Counted from the first letter of the stretch, positions 1 through 9,467 are shown. The stretch is 64,000 nucleotides of DNA from Shewanella olleyana (GCF_023283825.1 NZ_JAKILD010000005.1:124001-188000), one strand, 5' to 3'. Numbers and translations: made by a program. Notes: generated by a model from the sequence alone, not told the origin.

Positions 1-853
1 TTTTAAGTAAGAAGTCCAGTTTAGCTTCACCCGCTTTATTAATAATGTTGAGCTGAAACAGAGTCCATAAACGCGGCACTGAAAAGAATACTGTCGGTCT
101 ACAGCGCTGAACGTCAGCCACAAACGAATCTAGGCTTTCAACAAATGCAACCGAAGAGCCTGAATAGAAAGACGAGCCTTGAATAGCCACACGTTCAGTA
201 ATGTGCGCTAAAGGCAGGTAAGACAATAAGCGATCTGCAGTATTGGTTTTTAAATCACGCACTACCGCCTCACAAGTCCAGCCGTAGCTACCAAAGGTCT
301 GCATTGCACCTTTAGGTTTACCGGTTGAACCTGAGGTATAAATTAACGTCATCATTTGCTCAGCTGATGGCGTAGGTGCATCAACGAGTGGGGTGCCTAA
401 TTCAAGGAACTTTTCCCAATGGTACTGAGCGGGCATAGTTTCGTATGGCATAGAAATACGTAGAATTTCGCCACCGACACCGGCTTCTTGATCAGCCCAG
501 TAATCTAATTTACCCGTGAAAATGGCTTTCGCGCCGCTATGTTCAAGGACATAACGAATCGTTTCTGCGTTGGCAGTCGGATAAATTGGCACACTGATAT
601 AGCCGCCATACATTAAGGCTAAGTCGGTGATAAACCACTCGGCGCAGTTTTTTGATAACACAGCAATTTTATCACCTGGCTCAAGGCCTAAATGACGTAA
701 CGCGCCCGCTACTTGCTGTACTTTTTGTTGTACTTCACGCCAGGTAAAGTCAACGTATTGACCATTAATTGGTTGGCGTAAATATACCGTGTCGCCTTGA
801 GTCTCAACCCAGTGCGATAACATTTCTACCGGCGTTTTCATTAGATTTTCCAT
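1..853 (-). CDS. AMP-dependent acyl-CoA synthetase (long-chain type), 3' part cut off by window edge
   Basis: This is the N-terminal part of an adenylate-forming enzyme that activates a fatty acid with ATP and CoA. Reading the minus strand from ATG 853 gives an open frame to the window edge. About 175 residues in is the ATP/AMP signature YTSGSTGKPKGAM, followed by YLPLAHITER, a pattern of long-chain acyl-CoA synthetases. A second in-frame ATG lies at 841. The start at 853 has a weak GGAA-type ribosome site 8 nt upstream. The C-terminal AMP-binding subdomain is outside the window, so the chain-length class cannot be settled. A FadR-like dyad lies upstream (949-965), which fits a fatty-acid role. 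Confidence 0.85.
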   Translation of the reverse strand, partial: MENLMKTPVEMLSHWVETQGDTVYLRQPINGQYVDFTWREVQQKVQQVAGALRHLGLEPGDKIAVLSKNCAEWFITDLALMYGGYISVPIYPTANAETIRYVLEHSGAKAIFTGKLDYWADQEAGVGGEILRISMPYETMPAQYHWEKFLELGTPLVDAPTPSAEQMMTLIYTSGSTGKPKGAMQTFGSYGWTCEAVVRDLKTNTADRLLSYLPLAHITERVAIQGSSFYSGSSVAFVESLDSFVADVQRCRPTVFFSVPRLWTLFQLNIINKAGEAKLDFLLK

Positions 854-948
854 CGACAATTCCGTGTTCGTTTTTGTTTTAATGTAGGACGTACATATTT
901 CAATGTCATTAACGCAATAATCTATTGTAATCGGATTGAATATCTAAG

Positions 949-965
949 CAGTTCAGACCAGTCTC
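949..965 (-). promoter_or_regulatory. candidate FadR-type operator upstream of the acyl-CoA synthetase
   Basis: Read on the minus strand this 17-mer is GAGACTGGTCTGAACTG. Its first half matches the ACTGGTC half of the gammaproteobacterial FadR consensus exactly; the second half is imperfect. It lies about 100 bp upstream of the acyl-CoA synthetase start. The rest of the gap 854-1200 shows no gene or other clear signal. Inference only. Confidence 0.35.
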
Positions 966-1200
966 AATTAGCTTTAAATGGGCTTTATGCAGTAAAAGCG
1001 AATGGCTATTACTGGATGAAAAACCTTAAAGCTTATTTCGACCAGCCCCCATTGAACGGTAAGATATTGAATAAGATTGGTATCAGTATGGCTTTATAAA
1101 GATACCTGCGCAAACGATAACCTATAAAATTTAGGTAATTACGACTAATAAACTAGCAGGTTTCGCTGAAAAGTGAACCACTATCGAGTAATAGCTCTAA

Positions 1201-1225
1201 TAAAAAGGGCGCCATTAGGCGCCCT
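1201..1225 (-). terminator. rho-independent terminator of ridA
   Basis: A perfect 8-bp stem (AGGGCGCC/GGCGCCCT, 1206-1225) with a 4-nt loop is followed on the minus strand by TTTTTA. It lies 25 nt beyond the ridA stop codon. Confidence 0.9.
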
Positions 1226-1249
1226 GTAGTGGAAAAGTCGGTTTGTGAC

Positions 1250-1633
1250 CTAGATCTCCATTATTCCATCCATTTCGACTAAAGAGCCTTTTGGCAGCTG
1301 TTTTACCCCAATTGCAGCTCGTGCTGGGTAAGGTTGAGTGAAATAACGCGCCATAATTTCATTTACAGTGGCAAAGTGCGATAAATCAATCAGGAAAATA
1401 TTTAGCTTAACGATATCAGCCATGGTGCCGCCAGCAGCTTCAGTCACAGCAGTTAAGTTTTCAAATACTTGAACCACTTGATCAGAGAAGTCATCGCTAA
1501 CCATTTCCATGGTGCTTGGTACGAGTGGGATTTGGCCCGATAGGTAAACAGTGCTACCTACTTTTACAGCTTGAGAATATGTGCCAATTGCTTGTGGAGC
1601 TTTATCGGTTGCGATAATGATTTTTTCTGCCAT
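1250..1633 (-). CDS. ridA: RidA family enamine/imine deaminase
   Basis: 127 aa. RidA proteins hydrolyse reactive 2-aminoacrylate-type enamines released by PLP enzymes such as threonine dehydratase, giving 2-keto acids and ammonia. The family signature is visible: GTYSQAV near residue 18, the catalytic arginine in YPARAAIGV (R105) and the glutamate E120 in GSLVEMDGI, matching the positions known in E. coli RidA/TdcF. The frame is open further upstream, but ATG 1633 with a GAGGG ribosome site gives the usual family length. It follows spoT in the same orientation with 164 bp between them, an order common in Shewanella, and ends at its own terminator. Confidence 0.95.
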   Translation of the reverse strand: MAEKIIIATDKAPQAIGTYSQAVKVGSTVYLSGQIPLVPSTMEMVSDDFSDQVVQVFENLTAVTEAAGGTMADIVKLNIFLIDLSHFATVNEIMARYFTQPYPARAAIGVKQLPKGSLVEMDGIMEI

Positions 1634-1797
1634 GACGCCCTCTACGAATTTAAAATCTGCGAGATGAATAAAAGATGCAAACACACCTAAACCGAGTGAG
1701 TCAGTTAGGAGAGTTAAATCAGCAAACAAACCTAAGCTGACTCATAAAGTTAGAGTTATTCAGCTTAGGAAAGTGAGATATTAGGTTAGCAATCTTA

Positions 1798-3912
1798 CTA
1801 GCGATTACGTGAGGTACGCAAGACTTCCGGTAATACACGAATACGGCGCATTACATTAGCGAGGTGAACACGGTCGTCGACCGAGATACGCAGATTGATT
1901 AAATAAACTCGACCATCACGTTCTTCAGTGCTCAAGTTATGAATATTTGAGCCAGCAGCTGCGATGATATTGGTAATTTTAGCCAAAGCGCCTTGATGGT
2001 TAACAATCTCAACTCGAAGGTTTGCTTGGTAAGTTTCGCCTTCAACATTATCCCAATGGACTGGAATATACTTGTCTGGCTCGCCTTGATAACCTCGGAT
2101 GTTGGCACAGTTTTCCATATGGACCACTAAGCCCTTGCCTGGACTTACATGGGCAACAACGGCATCACCTGGAATAGGACGACAACAGTTAGCAAAGGTC
2201 ACTAGCATACCTTCAGCACCACGGATCGGCATCAAGTGCTCTTCGGTGTCGTCATCGTTATTGGTTGTTGTCAGTTTTTTACCTAACAAACGCTGAGCAA
2301 TAACAATACTCATGGCGTTGCCTAAACCGATATCAGCAAGTAATGAAGCTAAGTCGTCATGCTTGGTTTCTGAAATCACTTTTTCGAGCAGATCTGGATC
2401 TATGCTATCAAGCTTGGTTTCACCCAAAGCGTGATTTAATAGGCGTTTACCTAGTGCTACCGCATCGTCACTGGTTAAGCTCTTTAAGACTTGGCGTATT
2501 TTGCCACGGGCTTTACCGGTTACCACAAAGTTTAGCCACGCCGCATTAGGGCGGGCGCCTTTGGCAGTAATAATCTCAACGGTTTGACCGGAGATTAATG
2601 GTTGGCTTAACGGGTAAGCTTGACGGTTAACACGAGCACCAACACAGGTATTACCTACATCGGTATGCACTTCGTAAGCAAAATCGACAGCAGTCGAGTT
2701 GACGGGTAATTCTAAAATACGGCCTTCAGGGGTGAAGACGTAAATTTCCTCAGGGAATAGTTCGGTTTTAACGTTTTCCACAAACTCAAACGAACTACTG
2801 GCACTTTGTTGCAGTTCCAGCAAGCTTTGCATCCACTTATGGGCGCGAATTTGAGTGGTACTTTGTTGTGAACTATTGGTGCCGCTCTTATACATCCAGT
2901 GAGCAGCAACCCCTTTGTCCGCCATCAGATCCATTTCTTCAGTACGAATTTGTACTTCAACAGGAACCGCATGAGGGCCAAATAATGAGGTATGCAATGA
3001 TTGGTAACCATTGGCTTTTGGTATGGCAATATAATCTTTAAAGCGGCCAGGATGTGGCTTATAAAGACCATGCATGGCACCTAATACGCGGTAACAGGTA
3101 TCAATGGTATCGACCATGACTCTGAACGCATAAATGTCCATGACTTCTTGAAACTGCAGTTCTTTATTGCTCATCTTACGATAGATGGAATAAAGGTTTT
3201 TCTCACGACCTTTGACGGTGCCTTTAATGCCGGCATCTTCAAGGCGAGTCGTAATAGCAGCTTCAATACTGTTAATCAGTTCTTTTCTATTACCACGGGC
3301 TGCTTTAACCACTTCTTTAAGCACACGATAACGCATTGGATAGTAGGCTTGGAAACCTAAATCCTCTAACTCGCTTTTGATATTGTGAATACCAAGACGG
3401 TTGGCGATCGGCGCATAAATCTCTAAGGTTTCGCGAGCAATACGACGACGTTTGTCAGGACGTAATGCCCCCAAAGTACGCATGTTATGCGTTCTATCAG
3501 CAAGCTTGATTAAAATAACGCGGATATCCTGCGTCATTGCCATCATCATCTTGCGGAAGTTTTCAGCTTGGGCTTCTTTTTTATCGCGAAACTTAATTTT
3601 GTCGAGTTTTGACACGCCTTCGACAAGTTCAGCCACAGTAACGCCGAATAACTCAGTGAGTTCTTCTTTAGTAACTGGGGTATCTTCGATGGTGTCATGA
3701 AGCAGGGCTGCCATTAATGTCTCGTGATCAAGACGCATGTCAGCCACGATGCGGGCTACCGCAACGGGATGGGTAATATAGGGTTCGCCACTTGTGCGCA
3801 TTTGCCCTTCATGGGCATCACGCGCAACAATGTACGCCTGCTTGAGTAATTCTACTTGCGCGGGTTCTAAATAACCTGACGCAGACTCCTTAAGACCTTC
3901 AAACAGATACAA
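1798..3912 (-). CDS. spoT: bifunctional (p)ppGpp synthetase/hydrolase SpoT
   Basis: 704 aa, the normal length for SpoT. It makes and degrades the alarmone (p)ppGpp. The N-terminal HD hydrolase domain carries HD at residues 72-73 and ED at 76-77, then KLADRTHNMRTL (about 136-147). The synthetase domain follows with GRFKDYIAIPKANGYQSLH, next a TGS domain (about 385-450) containing YVFTPEGRILELP, and a C-terminal ACT domain (from about residue 630). Both catalytic halves look intact, so bifunctionality is expected. It starts 13 nt after the rpoZ stop; rpoZ-spoT as a transcription unit is conserved in gammaproteobacteria. Confidence 0.97.
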   Translation of the reverse strand: MYLFEGLKESASGYLEPAQVELLKQAYIVARDAHEGQMRTSGEPYITHPVAVARIVADMRLDHETLMAALLHDTIEDTPVTKEELTELFGVTVAELVEGVSKLDKIKFRDKKEAQAENFRKMMMAMTQDIRVILIKLADRTHNMRTLGALRPDKRRRIARETLEIYAPIANRLGIHNIKSELEDLGFQAYYPMRYRVLKEVVKAARGNRKELINSIEAAITTRLEDAGIKGTVKGREKNLYSIYRKMSNKELQFQEVMDIYAFRVMVDTIDTCYRVLGAMHGLYKPHPGRFKDYIAIPKANGYQSLHTSLFGPHAVPVEVQIRTEEMDLMADKGVAAHWMYKSGTNSSQQSTTQIRAHKWMQSLLELQQSASSSFEFVENVKTELFPEEIYVFTPEGRILELPVNSTAVDFAYEVHTDVGNTCVGARVNRQAYPLSQPLISGQTVEIITAKGARPNAAWLNFVVTGKARGKIRQVLKSLTSDDAVALGKRLLNHALGETKLDSIDPDLLEKVISETKHDDLASLLADIGLGNAMSIVIAQRLLGKKLTTTNNDDDTEEHLMPIRGAEGMLVTFANCCRPIPGDAVVAHVSPGKGLVVHMENCANIRGYQGEPDKYIPVHWDNVEGETYQANLRVEIVNHQGALAKITNIIAAAGSNIHNLSTEERDGRVYLINLRISVDDRVHLANVMRRIRVLPEVLRTSRNR

Positions 3913-3925
3913 GTGGCGCTACTCC

Positions 3926-4204
3926 TTAAAGTGAACGGCCTTCAGCAATTGCTGCAACAGCGGCAATTTCAGCTGCTTCGCGTTCACGAACAGTTTGACG
4001 CTCATCAGCGTCTAATGTGTTAGAGGTGACTAAGCCTAATTCGATTTCGCGTAAAGCGATAACCGTTGGCTTATCATTCATCTCTTCAACCATTGGGTCT
4101 TTACCTTGCACAGCGATTTGGCGTGCACGACGCGCTGCAACCAGGATCATATCAAAACGGTTGCCGATTTGTTCTACGGCGTCTTCTACAGTTACGCGAG
4201 CCAT
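3926..4204 (-). CDS. rpoZ: RNA polymerase omega subunit
   Basis: 92 aa. Omega assists assembly of RNA polymerase by chaperoning beta' and forms part of ppGpp site 1. The N-terminus [17 protein letters not shown] and the segment [11 protein letters not shown] are the classic RpoZ signature. The start at 4204 has GGAG 10 nt upstream; the frame stays open upstream but the extra residues are not family-like. It sits between gmk and spoT, linking polymerase and alarmone genes as in E. coli. Confidence 0.97.
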   Translation of the reverse strand: MARVTVEDAVEQIGNRFDMILVAARRARQIAVQGKDPMVEEMNDKPTVIALREIELGLVTSNTLDADERQTVREREAAEIAAVAAIAEGRSL

Positions 4205-4264
4205 GTGGTGAAACTCCAGTGTTATATATGGGAAAAAATGACGCAAAATTGTACACTATGACAA

Positions 4265-4888
4265 TTAATCTGCCAATAGATCGCTAATCATATCATTGTG
4301 AGTATGGATCTGACTAGCACAGGTTGATCTTTGACTGCGAATGATCGCGCAAAGATCGCCTAAAGCGACATCAAAATCATCATTTACTATAATATAATCT
4401 GCATCTTTATAGTGTGACATTTCAGATACGGCCTCAGCCATACGTCCATCAATCACGTCTTGGCTGTCTTGACCACGGCCTGTTAGGCGGCGTTCAAGCT
4501 CAGCTCTCGAAGGAGGTAAAATAAATACCCCAATTGCTTCAGGCATGAGTTTTTTTACTTGTTCGGCGCCTTGCCAATCAATATCTAAAAATACATCAAT
4601 ACCGTTTGCTAATGTTTGTTCAATAACCTTGCGGGAGGTGCCGTAATAGTTGCCAAACACTTCAGCCCATTCAAAGAAAGCTTCTTCAGCAATTAATGCC
4701 TTAAATTCTTCAACCGAGACAAAGTGATAATGTTGACCATTCACTTCACCTGGGCGAGGCTGACGGGTGGTGTGAGACACTGACACTTGCATGTCGCTTG
4801 GCTTATCTTTTAATAATGCAGAGATAAGTGAAGACTTACCGGCGCCACTTGGGGCAGACACAATAAATAGATTTCCACGAGCGCTCAT
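4265..4888 (-). CDS. gmk: guanylate kinase
   Basis: 207 aa. It phosphorylates GMP or dGMP to GDP or dGDP with ATP. The P-loop is [10 protein letters not shown] (11-20); the GMP-binding segment [13 protein letters not shown] and the [13 protein letters not shown] block follow, then [13 protein letters not shown] of the lid region. ATG 4888 gives the family length; the open frame runs 16 codons further upstream without family similarity. It heads the gmk-rpoZ-spoT-ridA group. The 3' end runs to within 60 nt of rpoZ. Confidence 0.97.
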   Translation of the reverse strand: MSARGNLFIVSAPSGAGKSSLISALLKDKPSDMQVSVSHTTRQPRPGEVNGQHYHFVSVEEFKALIAEEAFFEWAEVFGNYYGTSRKVIEQTLANGIDVFLDIDWQGAEQVKKLMPEAIGVFILPPSRAELERRLTGRGQDSQDVIDGRMAEAVSEMSHYKDADYIIVNDDFDVALGDLCAIIRSQRSTCASQIHTHNDMISDLLAD

Positions 4889-5230
4889 AGTGCAATTTCC
4901 AACCAGATTATTTATCAGGCCGAGTATTATACTCAAAGCGATGCAATTTGCGAGATTTGTGATGGAGAAAAGTGCAGAAATCTATCCTTACACCGTTAGG
5001 CCAATACGACGGGAAATTGTTATCAAAGGCCTTTGCAGCGTAAGCTTAGCAGCCTAACAGACTGAAATTAACCTTAATTAAAAATCGGGCTGGCTGTGGT
5101 TTCGAAGTGATTTAGCTTCAAATTGACGTTTTTAGAATTAATTTATGTCATTTTTACACGGTTTCACTGACTTTAGCGGTGAAATTGTTTAGTCTGCCAA
5201 CAGATCATTTTTTAGATAGTAGGATTTCTC
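4889..5230. other. intergenic region between divergent gmk and a membrane-protein gene
   Basis: A 342-bp gap between divergent genes must hold promoters for both. No RNA gene or strong dyad was seen. The only ribosome-site-like sequence is the AGGA just before the GTG at 5231. Confidence 0.4.
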
Positions 5231-6493
5231 GTGTCAATCGCATTCTTATTTTGTCGTCAAGGTCGAGACAATGGCCTAAGAGCCTTAGCCATTCAATTAA
5301 GCTGCTTAGTGTTTGTGTTGATCATCGCGCTATTATTTTCAAATACAGTGGTGACCTTAATAGCGGCTGCTATCGCGCTGCCTGTTTGTGGCTTAAGCAG
5401 TTTACGCCGTGTAAAAGACGCTGCTAAACCTAATTCTTTAATTGCCGCTCCGCTCACTTTGTTATTGATATTCAGTTTATCACTGAGTTTGAGTTTTCCT
5501 GCCGTTGTGAGCAGTATTGTATTTATTTTAGCTGCATTAGTCAGTGCGGCTTTTGCGTGGTTACCTGCGCCAAAAACCAATCAACGTAAAATGACCTATG
5601 TCATGGGGTACAACGGACCACATGTAAAATCGGATTCAGTATCTGGCCAAGCGCGTCGCAGACGAGAGCCAACGATGGGGGAAACTGGTCACGGTAATCT
5701 AAATTCGGGCAGTTTGGATGCGGGATTTGATGACGAACAAGCGTACGATCAAGATTTTGAACCTGGATACCAGCAAGAAACCGTATATAAAGAAGAGTCA
5801 GATACAGCATCTGACTTTGGTGATTCAGGACAAGGCTATTCTGCTCAAAATCACGATGATACAGAGTCAGCTTACGCCTCTGATGATAAACCAAGCTATC
5901 GAGTCGATCGCGGCGCATTAGAATCAGGCTCGTTATCAGAGCTATTAAAATCTTGGCTTATTTGGGCGCAAAGCAATCAAAAAGCATTAATGATGGTGGC
6001 TAAAGGTTTAGGCGTAGTATTAGCCATAAGTTTAGTGATTTATCTTATCAGCCTGTTATTTTCAGGTGATGAGGTTGAACAAGAACCAGTAGAGATTGCC
6101 CCAATAGCTCAACCAGAAACCATTAACGAAACCGCACGCGTAAAACTACCCGATGGCTTTTGGCTGATACTACAACAAGACGTATTAGTGCTGCGCTGGT
6201 TAGGGGACGAGGGGGATGCTCAGCCTATTTGGCGTTTAGATACTGCCGAAGGTGATAACCGCTGCGCCGAAATGATTTTCAACGATGGCAGTAAATTCCG
6301 CCCAATGCAGGTGGATTTAATGGCAGACAGTGGCACCGAAGCAAGGTTTTCGCCCTTAGATAACAAACGAATCATCGACAGTATTGCCATGCGTGGCAGC
6401 TTTAAATTGTGCGGCTATAACTTCAGTTTGAAAGGCAGCCAAGCAACGTTATCAAGCCAGCCAGCCTTTGAAAAATACCTTAAAGGTTTATAA
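5231..6493 (+). CDS. uncharacterised membrane protein with acidic linker and C-terminal periplasmic-type domain
   Basis: 420 aa from a GTG start with AGGA 8 nt upstream. I do not recognise a named family. Hydrophobic stretches lie at about 15-55 and 75-110, and a single span at about 258-283. Between them (about 140-245) is a hydrophilic, acidic, low-complexity linker rich in D, E, S, Q and Y. The last 130 residues form a soluble domain with two cysteines (NRCAEM and KLCGYN) that could form a disulfide if periplasmic. The segment GLSSLRRVKDAAKPN faintly resembles the arginine-rich loop of DUF805 membrane proteins; this is weak. It is followed by a hairpin and stands alone between divergent gmk and a kinase gene. 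Confidence 0.75.
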   Translation: MSIAFLFCRQGRDNGLRALAIQLSCLVFVLIIALLFSNTVVTLIAAAIALPVCGLSSLRRVKDAAKPNSLIAAPLTLLLIFSLSLSLSFPAVVSSIVFILAALVSAAFAWLPAPKTNQRKMTYVMGYNGPHVKSDSVSGQARRRREPTMGETGHGNLNSGSLDAGFDDEQAYDQDFEPGYQQETVYKEESDTASDFGDSGQGYSAQNHDDTESAYASDDKPSYRVDRGALESGSLSELLKSWLIWAQSNQKALMMVAKGLGVVLAISLVIYLISLLFSGDEVEQEPVEIAPIAQPETINETARVKLPDGFWLILQQDVLVLRWLGDEGDAQPIWRLDTAEGDNRCAEMIFNDGSKFRPMQVDLMADSGTEARFSPLDNKRIIDSIAMRGSFKLCGYNFSLKGSQATLSSQPAFEKYLKGL

Positions 6494-6504
6494 GGTCAGT
6501 TACA

Positions 6505-6534
6505 GAGTATTACACCAAGCTAAATGTAATACTC
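6505..6534. repeat. perfect 10-bp inverted repeat after the membrane-protein gene
   Basis: GAGTATTACA and TGTAATACTC flank a 10-nt loop, 12 nt after the stop codon. There is no U-run, so it may be an mRNA-stabilising hairpin or a REP-like dispersed repeat rather than an intrinsic terminator. Confidence 0.6.
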
Positions 6535-6605
6535 AGTAAAATACACTTTGTAAGTGTTGTGCTTTATATCAATCGTATTAAACTGTCCCGCTTGCAACAA
6601 AAGTT

Positions 6606-7685
6606 ATGGAGACTTGGGTGGTTGAGTTTATTAGGCAAACAATTCTGCCTTTATATGGAATTACTGATGAAAATGCGAGCGTTTCGCCGTTAGGCAATGG
6701 TCATATTAACCAAACTTACCTAGTAAGATGGTCAACTGGCCAGATGGTGCTACAACAAATTAATACCACTGTGTTCACCAAGCCAGAAGTGTTAATCGAC
6801 AATGCCGCAAAAGTCAGCCATCACCTCATTCAAAAAGCCAGCAATGGCGAGTATCAACTCGACGTGATTTCCCCTGTAGTGTTAAAAGATGGCAGCTTAT
6901 CCGTCGACTTAGCCGATAAAGGCTTTTGGCGTGCGATTCGCTATTTAGCCAACAGTCACACCATTGAAGTGGTATCCAATCAAGATGAAGCCAAAAGGGC
7001 GGCCAGTGCATTTGGTCATTTTGCCCATGCGTTAAGTGACTTAGACGCCAACACGCTTGAAGATGTTATCCCGAACTTTTTAAATCTCCCTCAACGTATT
7101 GAGCAGCTTAAGCAAGCCGTTGCCGATGACAAATCTGGCAGACTGGTAGATTGCCGTGAGTGGGCAGAACTTGCCTTGTCGCAACAAAACTTGTTTGACG
7201 AGCTCGAGCAAATTGAAAGCGAGTTACCGCTGCGCATTTGTCATAACGACACTAAAATCAACAATATGTTGTTTGATAAGCGTGATATGTCGAGCATGGC
7301 CGTGATTGATATCGACACCTGCATGAAAGGCTTCTTAATGTATGACTTTGGTGACATGGTGCGCGCATTTTGCTCGCCAGAGGAAGAAGACTCCACCGCG
7401 CTTGATAACGTCATCGCGCGGCCTGAAATTATCGCCGCCGCGTGTGAAGCTTACACCGAGCAACTGGCTGATATTTTAACGCCAATTGAAAAACGCAGTT
7501 TGTGGTTAGGCATTAAAGTGATGGCGCTTATGCTGGGTTCGCGCTTTTTAACTGATCATTTAAACGGTGATGTGTATTTTGGTATCCACCGTGAAGGCCA
7601 TAACCTTGACCGTGCAGCCAATCAACTGACCGTATTCAAAAGTTTAGTCGCACAAGAATCGACACTTAAAGCTTTGTTTGAATAG
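6606..7685 (+). CDS. APH-fold sugar/small-molecule kinase, NahK-like
   Basis: 359 aa of the aminoglycoside phosphotransferase/choline kinase fold. The catalytic-loop motif ICHNDTKINNMLFD (about 216-230) and the metal-binding VIDIDTCMKGFLMYDFGD (about 238-255) fit best with the N-acetylhexosamine 1-kinase / mucin-desulfatase-linked branch. The N-terminal glycine-rich loop is PLGNGHINQTYLV. The substrate is not shown by context: neighbours are yjjG and an unknown gene. The start is uncertain: ATG 6606 has no ribosome site, whereas GTG 6618 has TGGAGA 5 nt upstream and would give 355 aa. The tail carries an 18-nt tandem repeat that includes the stop codon. Confidence 0.8.
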   Translation: METWVVEFIRQTILPLYGITDENASVSPLGNGHINQTYLVRWSTGQMVLQQINTTVFTKPEVLIDNAAKVSHHLIQKASNGEYQLDVISPVVLKDGSLSVDLADKGFWRAIRYLANSHTIEVVSNQDEAKRAASAFGHFAHALSDLDANTLEDVIPNFLNLPQRIEQLKQAVADDKSGRLVDCREWAELALSQQNLFDELEQIESELPLRICHNDTKINNMLFDKRDMSSMAVIDIDTCMKGFLMYDFGDMVRAFCSPEEEDSTALDNVIARPEIIAAACEAYTEQLADILTPIEKRSLWLGIKVMALMLGSRFLTDHLNGDVYFGIHREGHNLDRAANQLTVFKSLVAQESTLKALFE

Positions 7686-7721
7686 CAAGCCTTGTTTGAA
7701 TAGAAAGCCTTGTTTGAAAAA
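7668..7721 (+). repeat. three tandem 18-nt repeats spanning a stop codon
   Basis: Three adjacent copies of (a/c)AAGC(c/t)TTGTTTGAA + 3 nt occupy 7668-7685, 7686-7703 and 7704-7721. Copy 1 encodes the last codons KALFE and the TAG stop; copy 2 repeats the stop in frame. This looks like slippage-type duplication of a gene end. Confidence 0.85.
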
Positions 7722-7813
7722 AGCAGTTTTGAGTTTGTGCTAAAAGGTATATGTATCACCTCATCTTGTGCAAGCATCCTGCTGTTAATTATCTAAAACC
7801 CTAAGGGCTAGCA

Positions 7814-8494
7814 ATGAAGTACCAATGGATATTGTTTGACGCTGACGAAACCTTGTTTGATTTCGATATTTTCGCAGGGTTAAAGCTGATGTTTTCCCGC
7901 TTTGATATCGACTTTGATACTACTGATTACGCGTTTTACCAGTCGGTAAACAAACAGCTGTGGGTTGATTACCAGCAAGGCTTAATCGACGCTGCCGAGT
8001 TGCAGCACACTCGCTTTTTACATTGGGCGCAAAAACTAGGCGTGACCACCAAAAGGCTTAACAGTGACTTTTTAGCCGCCATGGCCGATATTTGTCAGCC
8101 GCTGCCAGGGGCGAAACAATTGGTTTCAAGCCTTGAAGGTAAAGCGAGTTTAGGCATTATTACCAATGGTCTTACTGAGCTGCAACATGTTCGCTTAGAG
8201 CGCACAGGTTTTAAAGCCTCATTTGAACATGTGGTGATTTCAGAGCAATTTGGCAAAGCAAAACCTGATGTGAGCATTTTTGAGCACACCTTCGAACTCA
8301 TGGGCAATCCTGATAAAAACACCGTATTGATGGTGGGTGATAACCTGCACTCAGATATCTTAGGCGGAGTTAACGCTGGCATTGATACCTGCTGGCTCAA
8401 TCATCATGGCAAAGATGTAGTGGATGGCATTACTCCAACGTTTGAAGTGAAAGACTTGCATCAGTTACATGATGTACTGCATTCGGCTAAGTAA
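7814..8494 (+). CDS. yjjG: HAD-superfamily pyrimidine 5'-nucleotidase YjjG
   Basis: 226 aa. YjjG removes phosphate from pyrimidine nucleoside monophosphates, including non-canonical ones, as a house-cleaning enzyme. HAD motif I is FDADETLF with the nucleophile D9 and D11; motif II is IITNGL; motif III lysine lies in FGKAKPD; motif IV is LMVGDNLHSDI. The N-terminus WILFDADETLF and the cap segment NKQLWVDYQQG closely resemble E. coli YjjG. Start ATG 7814. It ends at a bidirectional terminator shared with the convergent channel gene. Confidence 0.93.
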   Translation: MKYQWILFDADETLFDFDIFAGLKLMFSRFDIDFDTTDYAFYQSVNKQLWVDYQQGLIDAAELQHTRFLHWAQKLGVTTKRLNSDFLAAMADICQPLPGAKQLVSSLEGKASLGIITNGLTELQHVRLERTGFKASFEHVVISEQFGKAKPDVSIFEHTFELMGNPDKNTVLMVGDNLHSDILGGVNAGIDTCWLNHHGKDVVDGITPTFEVKDLHQLHDVLHSAK

Positions 8495-8563
8495 GTTTTT
8501 ATTTATTTTAAGACAATGAGCTTCTAAAAAGTTTGAGTTAATCAGGCTTAAGTCTATATAAGC

Positions 8564-8587
8564 AAAACCACTCAATTGAGTGGTTTT
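8564..8587. terminator. bidirectional terminator between yjjG and the MscS-type gene
   Basis: A palindrome AAAACCACTC/GAGTGGTTTT with loop AATT is followed by T on either strand. It serves convergent genes. Confidence 0.9.
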
Positions 8588-8618
8588 TATTGCATTTGTT
8601 ATTGCGTTTGTTGTTGCA

Positions 8619-9467
8619 TTAAACCTTATCCGGTTTAGGAAAGGCCGTGTGATAAATTTCCATAAAATCTTTTCTAATATCTTGCTCTAAGTGTGTTGCG
8701 CGCTCTGTTGGACAGAAAATCATAATATGCACAACCTGCTCACCAGCAGGGCCACTATTCACGTGAATGTGCGGCTCGGGCCCCGGTAAATCGACCCCAG
8801 CATGTTTCTCAATCACATAATTGTAGCGTGTGGCAACTTCGTGAAAGTCCTCACAATGCGCCTCTATCTTCTTGTGAAGTAAGGGAAATAACGGGTACAA
8901 ATTGACAAAGTCTACCACCATAATACTAAAGCTGTGGTACACATAGCGTTTCATAAAGTTAAGGTTTTTAACCGCATAACTGAAGAACATACTATTAGGG
9001 AAGGTGACCGTTTTACCCGTGTAATGGTATTGGCCGTGGTGTAAGTCAATCTCCTGGATCACCGTTGCCATTAAGTTGTGCTCAATCACTTCACCGCACA
9101 ATTTACCCACTTCAATCCAATCGCCAATCACGAACGAGCGTGAACTCGCTCGCTGAATCGAGCCAGTAAAACACAAAATAATTTCTTTCGAAGCCACCAC
9201 AAAAGCAATGGCAATCGCGGTGACCGACAGGGCAAACTTGTTGATCTCGGTTTGCCACAAGATAAACAACACCACCACAATTAAGATAAAGGTGCCGTTT
9301 TTAGTCCGCGACATCCACTTACGTTGATCTTCGCTAACAAAAGCGACATCACCGCGGATTTTCGACACAACAAAGCGTTTAAGCATTGATAAAAATAGAA
9401 TGATTAAAACGGTAACAAACAACTTATAGCTTGCTAAAAAATCAATGACGATAGCCAGTTTTTCCAC
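8619..9467 (-). CDS. MscS-family mechanosensitive channel protein
   Basis: 282 aa. Predicted small-conductance mechanosensitive channel or related inner-membrane protein protecting against osmotic downshock. Hydrophobic spans lie at about 12-30, 55-73 and 77-100; the third contains the small-residue stretch SVTAIAIAFVVASKEII, typical of the pore helix TM3. The beta-domain signature follows: FVIGDWIEVGKLCGEV and VTFPNSMFF. A C-terminal alpha/beta part runs to the end. It is close in length to E. coli MscS (286 aa) though divergent in sequence. It is the last ordinary gene before the accessory region. Confidence 0.88.
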   Translation of the reverse strand: MEKLAIVIDFLASYKLFVTVLIILFLSMLKRFVVSKIRGDVAFVSEDQRKWMSRTKNGTFILIVVVLFILWQTEINKFALSVTAIAIAFVVASKEIILCFTGSIQRASSRSFVIGDWIEVGKLCGEVIEHNLMATVIQEIDLHHGQYHYTGKTVTFPNSMFFSYAVKNLNFMKRYVYHSFSIMVVDFVNLYPLFPLLHKKIEAHCEDFHEVATRYNYVIEKHAGVDLPGPEPHIHVNSGPAGEQVVHIMIFCPTERATHLEQDIRKDFMEIYHTAFPKPDKV

